From Teratosphaeria epicoccoides (taxonomy: Eukaryota; Ascomycota; Dothideomycetes; Mycosphaerellales; Teratosphaeriaceae), in the NCBI GenBank assembly GCA_021401465.1, contig JADDMT010000008.1:186001-250000 (forward strand): a stretch of DNA of 64,000 bases, in the 5' to 3' direction. The notes beneath the pieces were generated by a model. It was not told the origin of the DNA, ran no database searches, and worked only from the letters and a program-made list of their open reading frames with translations. Within the stretch, counting starts at the first letter, position 1, and each line of letters starts with the position of its first letter. Positions 23,007 through 33,886 of this stretch are shown in pieces. Both the position numbers and the translations under genes were made by a program.

Positions 23007-24280
23007 TCATAGTTGTCGTCAGAACCTTCTTCTTCTTCTTCTAGCTCCTATTACCTTAGGACTATTGCACTAGAAGGTACATCCCTTAGCGCGCAGATCG
23101 ATTGTGCCTTGTTATAGCTAGGGTACTATCTAGAACTATCTTTATCACTCATGTGAATCTGACAATCGTCGTTATAGCACATAGTCTAAGTAAGTAAGGC
23201 ATAGTCTAGTACTTGAGTAGTAGCAGCCGTTTGCTTAGGTGCCGATGTTATCGCGCGAGCCTGTTCTGTCCGTTATAGTTCCTGACGCTATTTCTTAGCG
23301 AAACACTTGCGGGCAGAGTGTCCTTTCTTTCTACAGTTGTAGCACTCGAGGTTATTCTTGTCGAATAGCTTCTTCAGACTATTATAGGTAGGAGAGCCCT
23401 TCTGTGGCTTTCCTTAGGGTCCGCTCTTTAGGCGTCCCTTAGTCGCATCTAACTCTATTAGTTAGAGACTATAGTAATCGCTTCGCTATTTTGGTGCTAA
23501 TCGTTAGACCTTATAGTTAGCCTATACTAGCCTGCAATTTCTATGTTGTCGTTCCTACTGTTGTTCCTAGATGCGATTATCGATCCTAATCGCGAGATCG
23601 CTTATTTCCTTGAATGTCGTTAGTCGATCTCCTGAGGCAATTTCGTCTTTAACTTTCTCCTTTAGTCCCTAATAGAACTAAGCGGCCAAAGCATTACCAT
23701 TCTACTTAACTTAAGCAGAGAGGGTCTAAAAGTCCGCACGGTACTTAATAGCGGAACCCTTCTACTAGATTCCTAGGAGAACTCTCTTGGCCTCTTGTTA
23801 TTCGTTGCTAAGCCTAAAGGCTTCGCGTAACGCCTTAAACAAGGACTTGTCTAAGTTAAGAATCTCCCTAGTCGTTGTCTTCCTGGCTTTGACACTACTA
23901 ACATGATCTAGATAATCTAACAGATGAGGCTAGATGAACTCGAACGCTAGTCCCTTTAGGTAAGAGACAATGTACATTATTCGCTTATAATATGTCGTAA
24001 ACTATTCCGTATCCACGTTAAATGCTAACTAGCATTAGAGGATAAACATCTTAACTTGAGATTGTTGTCCTATAAACTCTGTAGGGCTTCCTATCTTGAA
24101 GCTATTATTGCCATGTCTGTTTCCGTTAGTCGAACCTGCGACAGATGCTAGAGCTATCTCGCTAAGGTAAATGGATTCGAGCTACTAAGTAATTTGAGGT
24201 ATAGCGGCAACTTGTTCTCGTAGTGTTAGTTAACTATTATCGCTAGAGGTTGAACTAACAGCTAAGGAACTACTTGACAT
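23007..24280 (-). pseudogene. Element C gag, N-terminal part
   Basis: Minus-strand family-1 gag from ATG 24280 leftwards to the B insertion point, including the CCHC knuckle region near 23340. It continues at 15998. The element's pol and left LTR are absent. RIP stops throughout. Confidence 0.8.
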
Positions 24281-24339
24281 AGGTGTATGTCAAGCGCTCG
24301 ACAAGTCCCCTAATACTTCCTTAGGAGTAGTGCTTAAAA

Positions 24340-24626
24340 TGTCATAAGGGTAGGTGCTAATAGTAGGAAGGGGATTAGGTGTTAGACTCGCAGAGTAGTG
24401 AAGAATATCGACAATGGCAATTAACCTTGTACCTAACTATCCCCCTTAGAGGAGAGGATTAAATTAAGCACGAAGCTCCTAACTACCTGTCCTGAAGCCA
24501 TCCCTATATACTAGAGAGACAGGGTAGTTCTGCTAGATCTGTTAACAGACCTATTAGACCTATGTCTGTAGATCTATAGACTAACCCTACAGATCTAGGT
24601 GTCTATCCTCACGTGACAGATCCTTT
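24340..24626 (-). repeat. Element C 5' LTR, left piece
   Basis: Family-1 LTR beginning TGTCATAAGG, cut at 24626 by insertion of element E. The target duplication CCTTT lies at 24622-24626 and 32799-32803, and the LTR resumes at 32804. Confidence 0.85.
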
Positions 24627-24986
24627 TAATATAGATGTATATGCTATATGATATAGAAATATCTCGTAGTGTGACAGAGTAATCCGACCTTTTAGTAGGT
24701 ACAAGACAGCGCTACTTTCTGCTTATCGCAGAGGTAGCGCTAAGGGTACTTATAACCCCTGACGCTCCTTAATTAGGGAAAGCATGTCTGAGCCTAACCC
24801 CGCAGGGGTACCGTAGGGTCAGCGACGTAGGGGCGTCCTATGTTGACAACTAATCCTACTTAGACGACATACAAGCTAACGTATGTACGAAGGACCTCCT
24901 TGCTATATGTAATAGGGTTACTACATGCTAAGGGCAGGCATTAGAACCTATGTAGTTCTAATGGCCCCCTAGTATTAACTGTATCA
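24627..24986 (-). repeat. Element E 3' LTR (360 bp)
   Basis: Plus-strand start TAATATAGATG, end CTGTATCA. Same 360-bp length as its partner and as the LTR of F, and bordered by CCTTT outside and a purine tract inside. Confidence 0.9.
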
Positions 24987-25000
24987 CTACCCCTCCTCCT
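24987..25000 (-). other. Polypurine tract of element E
   Basis: On the minus strand AGGAGGAGGGGTAG directly precedes the LTR start TGATACAG. Element F has AGGAGGAGGGGCAG at 33513-33526 in the same position. Confidence 0.8.
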
Positions 25001-25621
25001 ATGAGGATGTCCCTAGCCTTACCGAGTAATACATGCGGAACGTATAGGGTATAGGATGTAGCACACTTACACCGCGTAAGGGTAAATAGGTAGATAGCCT
25101 ACGTAACATGTGTTATACGTATACCTTAACACCTTCGTAGCAAGTACGAGGCAGAGGCTGCTAACTTAGGCGGGTTTCAACCTATTACATGTTAGGCGGC
25201 TTCGTAACACCTTCGCTTTACATGCAGATCGAGATATCAGGACACTATAAGCACGTACTTCAGTTAATCCTTGAAATTATAGGGCGAGTATGCGCGCCGG
25301 CCTCGCCAAGTAGCTTGGCTGTCCCTATTTAGTCGTGACCGTAAAGAACGTGTCGCAGAACCTTAGGGTAGTAGGAAAGTACGCGGACGCTCTACGCGCG
25401 CCGCTCGAAACAGTAGGAGCGCGCTCCTAGCGCGGGCCTCGCCACATTTTCATGCTAGTAGGCTAGCACGAGTGCGGTCGGCGTATATGCGTAACAGCTA
25501 CGTTATCTGTTATTACATTATTCGGTCCCCTTGTAAGTTAACTAAAGGCAGGTACTCTACGCATGTAGTTCGAGTCACTAGCTTAACAGTTGCGGTAGGT
25601 AACAGGGGGGCTGTTAGAGGG

Positions 25622-25629
25622 TATAAAAA
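25622..25629 (+). promoter_or_regulatory. TATA box of the antisense gene in element E
   Basis: TATAAAAA on the plus strand, about 160 bp before the ATG at 25788, followed by a pyrimidine-rich leader (TTCTTCTTCTTCTTC near 25737). It points away from gag-pol transcription. The same box is kept in the inverted copy F (32881-32888 as TTTTTATA). Confidence 0.55.
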
Positions 25630-25787
25630 CCTCGTCGCTTTCCTAAACTTCCTGTTCTAAGACACTAACATTGACCTCCGCTCCTATTTTGCTTAGCTTG
25701 CGCCTCGCCATGTCTGCAGGTCTATACTAGAGCTTCTTCTTCTTCTTCAATTAATCAATTAAGATTAATTAACCCGTCTTAGCTATA

Positions 25788-27284
25788 ATGGCTTATGTGC
25801 TACAGACTAAGTTCGACGCTACTTACTCTACCTGTAATCATCGCTCGTGTCGACAATGCCTCGACAACCTTAGTAGCCAAGCTGCACACATCTCTCCTCT
25901 ATGTGTTAGTAAGGCATCCCCTACCCGCGAGGCATGCGTGACTTGTACTAACCAAAGCATAGCTAAGATCTATGTCAGCAGATTTAATAAGGGTAGTATC
26001 TACCGTAATTATGTTAACTATAATAGCAAGCATCAAAAATGCCAAGACCTCCCTAAAGAGGTATATGGCGAGTACAACTAGCTCTGCCATAACATTGATG
26101 ACTTCTAGAGTACACGCGACAAGGGGATTGCTAAAGGTACTCTAACTATGAACAGGCTACAGGCTAAGTACCGCGAGGCACTTGCCTACCTAGTTAGCGC
26201 CCTCTCGTGCTTTACTGCGACTACTAACTATTCTCATGGCGGTGTTCGCTTCGACTCTCTACTAACAGGCGAAAACGTTTGTCTAGGTCTAATCGCAGAC
26301 TTAGTCTAGAAGATCTTGAAGGTGCTAACCGTTAGGGTCGAGACCTTCGCTATAGTATGCATATAGTGCGGGTACCCTCTAAGTATGAATGCTGACTTTC
26401 TCCGCTAGGCTAACGTTAGCGTCGAGAAATATCTGACTAGCCGTTAGCGTTAGTAACTCGGGGCCCTTGCCTCTATTAACGATGACTTTAAGACGCAGAT
26501 GATCTAAAAGAAGGTTATCAAGCAATTCACCGCTCCTGCCGCTAAGGCTACGCCCTAGCGCTATACCGAGAGACAGCCTGCCTCTAAGCCGGTCCTAAGG
26601 ACTAAGCCGTAAGTTACTTACTCGAATCCTGTTGCGTGCGTATAGCTAACATATTGTAGCGCTGCCGCCTATGCCGCCTTAGCGCTACTGTCTAAGAAGA
26701 AGAAGAAGGCTAGGGCCAAAATTAAGGTTAGCGACAAGGAAGCCGAACCTTCCCTGCTTGCGACCTATACTACGTCTGTCAAGACGCTAAGGTACAAGCC
26801 TCTAGGCTAGATCTTTAAGGATGAGGAGGATGACGACGTCTAGGATACCTTCGGTCCTAACGTGATCCCTTCGCGCTATAGTGTCACTATACTAGTTACG
26901 CCTAAGGGGGACACTAAGTCTAATAATGTAGTCGACACTCATGTCAAGAAGCGCAAGATAATCTCGAGGGCCGAGCGCGACAGCCGCAAGCGCGCTCGAG
27001 TCTCTTCGCCTTCTAATGCTAAGGATAAGGTAGTCGTTACGACTAGGCGTAGTAAGGATGCCGCTAGTTCTCTAGCTACTATAGGCTCTGAAGACGAGCT
27101 CCCTCGCAACCTACTAAAGAAGAAGATGCTAGCCTCTCTTCGTGGCGTTGCTACCCCTGTTACTCATAGTCGCTTCAGGGTGTTTAGTAGACCCCGTGTA
27201 GGTAGGTAGTCCCTAGCGGACCGTAACAAGAAAGACTCTCCTGCTTTAGGTTTAGTCAGGAAGCCCCTAACTAGTAGTCGCTAA
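25788..27284 (+). CDS. Antisense Cys-rich/basic ORF of family 2 (element E)
   Basis: A frame of 498 codons plus TAA on the strand opposite to gag-pol, in register over 1497 bp, interrupted only by TAG/TAA codons attributable to RIP. The N-terminus is Cys/His-rich, with C-x4-C-x2-C (CNHRSCRQC) near residue 16 and C-x2-C (CVTC) near residue 46. The middle is mixed; the C-terminal third is strongly basic with nuclear-localisation-like runs (KKRKI, RKRAR). It has its own TATA box and leader and ends 140 bp before the convergent pol stop at 27425. No known family is recognised. The early C-x4-C-x2-C and its position link it to the family-1 antisense ORF. A nuclear or nucleic-acid-binding role is inference only. 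Confidence 0.6.
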
Positions 27285-27424
27285 GCATTAGCTACGAAGC
27301 TAATCTAAGCATGTCTCTTATTCTCCTTAGGTTTATTCTAGGTGTGCCTTTAGGCATTAATAATGTATAAGTAAGGCGTTTGCTTCTTGTTGTTACTCCG
27401 CGTGTTATGCGCTATATACACGTG

Positions 27425-30400
27425 TTAAGAATTCTGCTCTGAAGCCCTTATCTTCCTACGAATCGACATTCTTAAGCCCTGCTTACGCCTCCTCTGTTCT
27501 TCGAATTCACGAATAGCTTCTAGAGCGTTCTTATAGTCTTTAGCCGGAACCTATTGTATGTACTTAGGTAGGTATCCTTTCTACTTTACTAGATAGTACG
27601 TTGCGCCCTTACGCCGCATACTGTCCTTAATACCCTTGACTTCCTACTCTTTGTTCTCTTCTGCTACTAGCATCAGGTCCGCAGGCTCTTTGCCCTTACG
27701 CTATACCTATAGTTTGAGTAGAGATACGTAGAAGACGTCATGTACACGATACGACGATAGCAACAATAGCTAGTACGCCTGCGAGCCTATCGCATCGCGT
27801 ATCTAGAAGGGTCCGACGAACCTTGGCGTCATCTTCTTGCTTAGAAGTTTCAGCTTAAGATTCTTCGTTAACAGTAATACCTTCGTACTAACTACGTACT
27901 ACATCGGTTTAGCACGGGCGTTATTATGTTTAATCTAGGATTCTGAGGCCTTTTTCTAGTGTTCTATTAGCACCGAATGTACCTTGCGCATACGCCGCGC
28001 TAATTCCGCGGCAGCCGGCACCCTCTCCTTAGAAGACTCGTCCTAACGCAGTTCTAGGTGTATTTCCGGATTAAAGCTATAAAGAATCTGAAATAGCGAC
28101 ATGCGCATAGTAGCATGCACGCTGTTATTAACTACAAATTCCGCCATAGGAATTACGTTAGCCTAGGCATCCTAGTTCTTAGCGTAGTAGCACTAAAGGT
28201 ACTACTTAAGAGTCTAGTTCATACGTTTAGTCTGACTATTAGTCTGTAGATAGAATGCTGTACTTAGGTAGTACTTAACACGCGCCTTAAACACAAATTC
28301 TTGCTAGTATTTACTAGTAAAGACAGAACCTCGATCTAATAGGATACTTCGGGGGACACTAAAGCACTATATAACTTCGTCGCAAAGTAGTCGCGTAAGC
28401 TCGCTACTTGTGCACTTTTTTGTACATAGGATAAAGACATTTATCTTCGAGTATTAGTTAAGTACTACAAGGACAGCATTAACTACATTGCCTTTCTACT
28501 TTGCTAGCAGTAAATCAGTGATAAAATCCATGGCCAAGTCTTGCTATAGTCTCTCTAGTAGTAGGAGTAGCTAAGTATTACTATAGGGGCAATAGCGCCG
28601 AGATTTGCTAACCTGGCACGTCTAGCAGGATTTGACATAGTTAGAGACATCCTGTTCTAGCGTAGGCTACTAGTATTTGCGTCTAAGAAGTGCGTTCGTC
28701 TTCTCTACGCCAAAATGGCCTGCGAGTTTATTGTCATGATGAATACAGAGGAGCTACGAACAGAGTACGTAGTTAGCAGGTACGTAGAGCCTATTGTCAA
28801 AGTACTACAAGTCGCCTGACTTAGTCTAGTACTTCGGACTACCTACAGTGTCCTAGAGGGCTACACCCTTATTAATTAACTCCGGTTCTCGCTCTTGTAA
28901 CTGCTGAATAAGTCTCGAGACTTCTTTAAAGGGTTCTTTAGAAATCGCATGCTTACTACATGTAAGCTAGTTAACTACTACACAGATCGAGCTAGACGCG
29001 GTCGCTATAACCGCTAGATAGGAGGGTTTGTCGCTAGCGGAGGCTATAAGGCCCTATTAGACCTGTAGTCGACCTACAAGAGGAGCTAACAACAGATTGC
29101 CGCCCTAAACTACAAGCTTTGTTTGCAGCGTAGGGAGAAGCTATTAGTTATTCTCCTCCCTAGTGTCGTAGTCCGGTCGTCGCGAAGGACTGTCGGCTAG
29201 ATTCGTCTTTCTAGAACGATGCTAGATAACGAAGTCAAAGCTAGCGAGGAAAGTCGCCTACCTTGCTTGCTAACTACTTAGCTGCTTCACGCCTATGAAG
29301 CCGCGAAGGTTGTTATAGTTAGTAAGTACCTTAATAGGGTACGCTACGCCTTCGAGGTAGTGTTAGTACTCCTTAAAGCTGTCAACAATAGCTAAAAGCT
29401 CTTAGTCGTAAGTCTTATAGTTAAGCTTAGCGCCCTGCATCTTCCGCGACTAGAAGGCAATTAGGTACTATTACGTACTGCCTTCGTGCGACTAGAGCTG
29501 CGATATAATTACGGCTATTGCGAATTTTAAAGCATCGGTCTCTATCCGGATCTTCGTAGTAGGGTCAAAGTACTAAAGTATAGGCGTAGTTTGAAAAGCT
29601 GCTTTAAGTTTAGAGAAAGCCTTACTCTAAGCCTCCTCCTAAGGCACTATCCCTAGCTTTTTTCCTCGAATCGCGCCCTTTGCGAGGGCTATAAGAGGGG
29701 CCACGATCTTAGAGTAGGATTATATGAATCTGCGATAGAAGTTAGTAAATCCTAGGAACACCTGCACTTCTCGGAGGGTAGTTAGCTATAGCTACTCCGC
29801 GATTACAGACACCCTTTAGTCATCTATGATGACTCCTTCCGTAGAGACAATGTATCCAAGAAACTTAATCCTATCCGTCAGGAATGAGCACTTCTTTAGG
29901 TTCGCGTATAGAGCGAACTTGCGGAGCCGTTCGAGTACTATCCTTAGGTGCCGAATATGCTTCTCCTTCGAGTTAGAGTAGACTAGTATATCGTCTAAAT
30001 ACACTACGTAGCAGGTGTTAACGAGGCTAGCTAGGGCCTATTTAATATACGCTTAGAACGTTGCTAGTACGTTAGTTAAGCTAAATAGCATCACTATATA
30101 CTCGAAGTGTCTATACTACATTCAGAATGTAGTCTTCTACTTGTTGCCCTTTCGGATCGGTATCCGGTAGTAGGCGTCCTTCAAGTCGATAGACAAGAAG
30201 ATAGCGGCGCGACTAAGGCGGTCAAGCGTCTCGCTAATAAGTAGTAGGGGGTAGCGGTTTTTCTAGGTTACCGCGTTAAGGCCCCTATAGTTAACGCATA
30301 GGTAGAGTGTGTTATCCTTCTTCGGGACGAACATAACTAACGCTCTAGCCTCGCTGTCACTTCGTCGGATCCACGCGTTCCTTTGCGCCTTATAGAGGTA

Positions 30401-32389
30401 GTCTCGAAGTGTTTTAAGCTATAATTCCGACATAGGGTATAGAGGTTAATACGGAGGATTGTAACCCTCCTTAAGGTTAATCGCATGTTCCGCGTCTAGG
30501 GCCTAGGCATAGGCCGCAGCCTCTACGTCGAAAATATCGGCGTATTCCTTTAACTCAGGTAGAAGGGTAACGTCTTCCTTAATGTTCCGTATGTAGACTA
30601 CATACATGCATTAGACCTTCTTCATGTCCTTGTAGAAGCTATGTGCGTCACGTATCTGCACTACAGGAACTTCGCCTATAGAGCCGTAGAACTAGTTGTT
30701 AGTAGCTCCATTAATAACGACTCCCTGCTTGTAGCGCTAAGGGCGGCCGAGCAGGAGCTCCTTATTAGGAACGTCTTTAGCGTAGAAGACTTCGTTAGTC
30801 TCACGCACTTCTCCTGAGGAGTCCGCGAGTTAGAGGCGCACGTTATACGCGCCTTAAGCCGCTACGCCTTCGCCCTAAAAGGACTTCATAGTAGGCAGCA
30901 GGGCTCCTAGGATCGGCTTTAAACCGAGCCGTATAACTACTCTCTAGGGTATTACGTTAACCTCTGCAAGGTCATCTAACATATAGTCTACTAGCTTAAG
31001 CGAGCCATTAACTCGGACCGTACTAGATAGGCGCTAGGCAGGCCACGAGTCTACACTATTAGTGACAGACAGCTTAGATACCTGTAGTAGCTATTCGGTT
31101 GTCTCGGGCTTGTCCTTCTTTCGCCTCCCCTCTAGGGAGGTTTCAGACACCTTGCTTACCTTTTTCCCATTACTTCGTTTAGGATAGTAAGCCGCCTAGT
31201 AGTCCCTCGCTCTACAGATGTAGCAGCTACTCGGAGGCTTCTCGCTACTGTCTTTTAGCTTAGAGGGCTTGCTCCTCCGGAATAAACTACCGCGTTAGAC
31301 GTGACCCCTAGGGCGCTTGTAATAGCGGCCCTTTAGTAGGTCCTCGGGACTTAGACGCTTATTGTCCTTACCGCCTAATTTTCTATTTCGCTTCAAGGTG
31401 ATTTCCATACATGTCGTAAGGGACACGAGGTCTTGCCGAGTTGTCAGAAGTTCATGAAAAGTCATGATTGTATTCTGAAGATTGTCATCAAGTTTGACGA
31501 GCAAGTGCCGCACGCGTTACGTCTTAGTATAGGGTAGCATCTGTCCCTCGAGCGTGGCGAGGTAGGTAGCGAAGCTAGAGGTTATTTGTCCCTTCCCCTG
31601 CTTAGCCTTCTTGTACTCGACAGACATAGTAAGGGCGCGATTCCCTGGATCCTCGACCTAGTCGACATAGAACTAGCGAAAGTCTGCCTACATATACGTT
31701 CTGTCGTAGACTCGCATAAGGTTATACTACTTATGCTAATTGTTACGAGGTTCCTTATCCTCTTCGAGCTACATCACACTAAAGGCGACTTATTTGCCCT
31801 CTGTAGAATATCGGCATAGGTTAAGTACTAAAACTGCCTTACACGCCTGCAAGAAAGTTCGAGCCTCCTTTAAGGTGTCTCCCTTAAATGGCTTCGGGTT
31901 ACATGCGTTACGACTACCTCCTAGTTAGCCTACTATAGCCCCGAATTTAGGTACTAGGTTCGCGGGCATATGCGGAGGGTCTACGCCTCCTAGTAAGTTA
32001 TCTTCGCGGGTCCCTAGCGTAAAATCTCGCTAGATTTCTTCGTCCGCTAGTTTATTAGTACTACTTATAGCAACGTCTTCGTCGTCCTCGCCGTTGTCGC
32101 TACTAGAAGCAGTATGGCTCTAGCTCTAGTTTGCAAGGCAGTTCGCGACCTAATTGACAATTATGGCTACGAGGGCTAGGTCGATAGTCAGGGTTAGCTG
32201 TAGTCCCTGTGTAGGGGGTCTATTGCCTTGTCCGCCGCGTAATTAGCCTCTAGCGGAACTGTCGCTCGATGTAGTGTCGCTCGTAGCAGGTACTTCTACG
32301 GGCTAGTTACTTAGGCTAGCTTCGCTTTTGCGGGCGCTTAGGATGGCGCTTGCTACGCGTTAGTTGCGAGTTCGTAGTACTCTAGACAT
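27425..32389 (-). pseudogene. Element E gag-pol (single frame, chromodomain Gypsy), RIP-inactivated
   Basis: One frame of 1654 codons plus TAA from ATG 32389; the knuckle (residue 389), YLDD (residue 797) and integrase motif (residue 1388) are all in the same register, so no frameshift is needed. Domains: gag with a zinc knuckle at 31184-31225 whose His and last Cys both read Tyr; protease region after it; RT; RNase H; integrase with C-x2-C and a DRGSVFTS segment but Lys instead of the catalytic Glu in the TERMNQ-type motif (28226-28228); chromodomain YLVKWKGY-type near 27590-27700 with its Trp as TAG. Internal TAG/TAA stops. The changes are all C-to-T or G-to-A. Confidence 0.9.
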
Positions 32390-32438
32390 ATTGTAGTATT
32401 CTCTGCTAGACTACAAAGCAGGGGGGAGAAAGCAGAAC

Positions 32439-32798
32439 TAATATAGATGTATATGCTATATGATATAGAAATATCTCGTAGTGTGACAGAGTAATCCGAC
32501 CTTTTAGTAGGTACAAGACAGCGCTGCTTTCTGCTTATCGCAGAGGTAGCACTAAGGGTGCTTATAACCCCTGACGCTCCTTAATTAGGGAAAGCATGTC
32601 TAAGCCTAACCCTATAGGGGTACCGTAGGGTCAGCGACATAGGGGCGTCCTACGTCGACAACTAATCCTACTTAGACGACATACGAGCTAACGTATGTAC
32701 GAAGGACCCCCTTGCTATATGTAGCAGGGTCACTACATGCTAAGGGCAGGCATTAGAACCTATGCGGTTCTAATAGCCCCCTAGTATTAACCGTATCA
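32439..32798 (-). repeat. Element E 5' LTR (360 bp)
   Basis: Near-identical to 24627-24986. The 49 bp between it and the gag ATG should hold the primer-binding site, but the sequence next to the LTR (GTTCTGC on the minus strand) lacks a canonical TGG start. Confidence 0.9.
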
Positions 32799-32803
32799 CC
32801 TTT

Positions 32804-32862
32804 CTTCCCTGCATGTGTTATGACTCATGCCATAGTGCTTGTAACTTATGACCTTCATGACA
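32804..32862 (-). repeat. Element C 5' LTR, right piece
   Basis: Continuation of the family-1 LTR cut by E, ending TTCATGACA at 32862. Beyond it family-2 sequence (element F) begins at once. This LTR variant resembles the shorter one at 53267-53682. Confidence 0.75.
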
Positions 32863-33526
32863 TTTAGGGAAGTGACGAGGTTTTTATACCCGCTAGCTAG
32901 CCCCCCTGTTACCTACTACAACCGTTAAGCTAGTAACTTAAACTACATGCGCAGAGTACCTACCTTTAGTTAACTTACAAGGGGACTAAATGATGCAAGA
33001 ACAGATAACGCGGCTGTTACGCATGTACGCTAACTATACTCATACTAGTCTACTAGCATGAAAATGTGACGAGACCTACGCTAGGAGCGCGCTCCTGCTA
33101 TTTTAAGTAGTACGCGTAGAGTGTCTACGTACATTCCTACTACCCCTAAGGTTCTGTGACACGTTCTTTACAGTCACGACTAAATAGGGATAGCCAAGCT
33201 ACTTAGCAAGGCTAGCGCGCATACTTGCCCTATAATTTCAAAGATTAACTAAAGTACGTATTCGTAGTTTCCTAATATCTTGATCTACATGTAAAGCAAA
33301 GGTATTATGAAGCCGCCTAATATGTAACAGATTAAAAACCTGCCTAAGTTAGTAACCTCTGTCCTACATTTGCTACGAAGATGTTAAGGTATATACATAA
33401 CACATGTTACATAGGCTATCTACCTATTTACTCTTACGCGGTATAAGCATGCTATATCCTATACTCTATATGTTCTACGCGTATTACTTAGTAAGGCTAG
33501 AGACATCCTCATAGGAGGAGGGGCAG
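32863..33526 (+). repeat. Element F (family 2) 3' internal remnant
   Basis: Inverted relative to E and matching 24987-25660 of it: purine tract, spacer and the promoter region of the antisense gene including the TATA box (32881-32888). It breaks off at the edge of element C's LTR, so the antisense coding part and gag-pol of F are not present here. Confidence 0.85.
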
Positions 33527-33886
33527 TAATACGGTTAATACTAGGGGGCTATTAGAGCCGCATAGGTTCTGATACCTACCCTTAGTATGTAGTAACCCTG
33601 CTACATATAGTAAGGGGGTCCTTTGTACATACGTTAGCTTATATGTCGTCTAAGTAGGATTACTGCTTGACGTAGGATGCCCCTACGTCGCTAACCCTAC
33701 GGTACCCCTACAGGGTTAGGCTTAGACATGCTTTCCCTAATTAAGGAGCGTCAGGGGTTATAAGCACCTTTAGCGCTACCTCTATGATAAGCAGAAAGTA
33801 GCGCTGTCTTTTACCTATTAAAAGGTCTGATTACTCTGTCACACTACGAGATATTTTCATATTATATAGCATATACATTTATATTA
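33527..33886 (+). repeat. Element F 3' LTR (360 bp)
   Basis: Reverse-complement match to the LTRs of E with the same 360-bp length. Its ends read TAATACGG...TATATTA, so both expected TG and CA ends have become TA, consistent with RIP. It is inserted in element K. Confidence 0.88.

Larger units (their letters stand above)
24627..32798 (-). mobile_element. Element E: full-length Ty3/Gypsy retrotransposon (family 2)
   Basis: A complete 8172-bp element with two 360-bp LTRs (24627-24986 and 32439-32798) and an exact CCTTT duplication, inserted in the LTR of C. Gag-pol is on the minus strand as one frame from 32389 to 27425. The 2.4 kb between pol and the 3' LTR holds a TATA box and a 498-codon ORF on the plus strand. 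The purine tract next to the 3' LTR fixes the orientation. LTR ends read TAATA...TATCA on the plus strand, which fits an original TGATA...TATCA with the first TG changed by RIP. Confidence 0.93.

Noticed and set aside
24627..25660. A single 1-kb LTR for family 2, because F and E share about 1020 bp
   Set aside because: The purine tract after 360 bp and the CCTTT duplication place the LTR end at 24986; the remaining shared part is the internal promoter region of the antisense gene.
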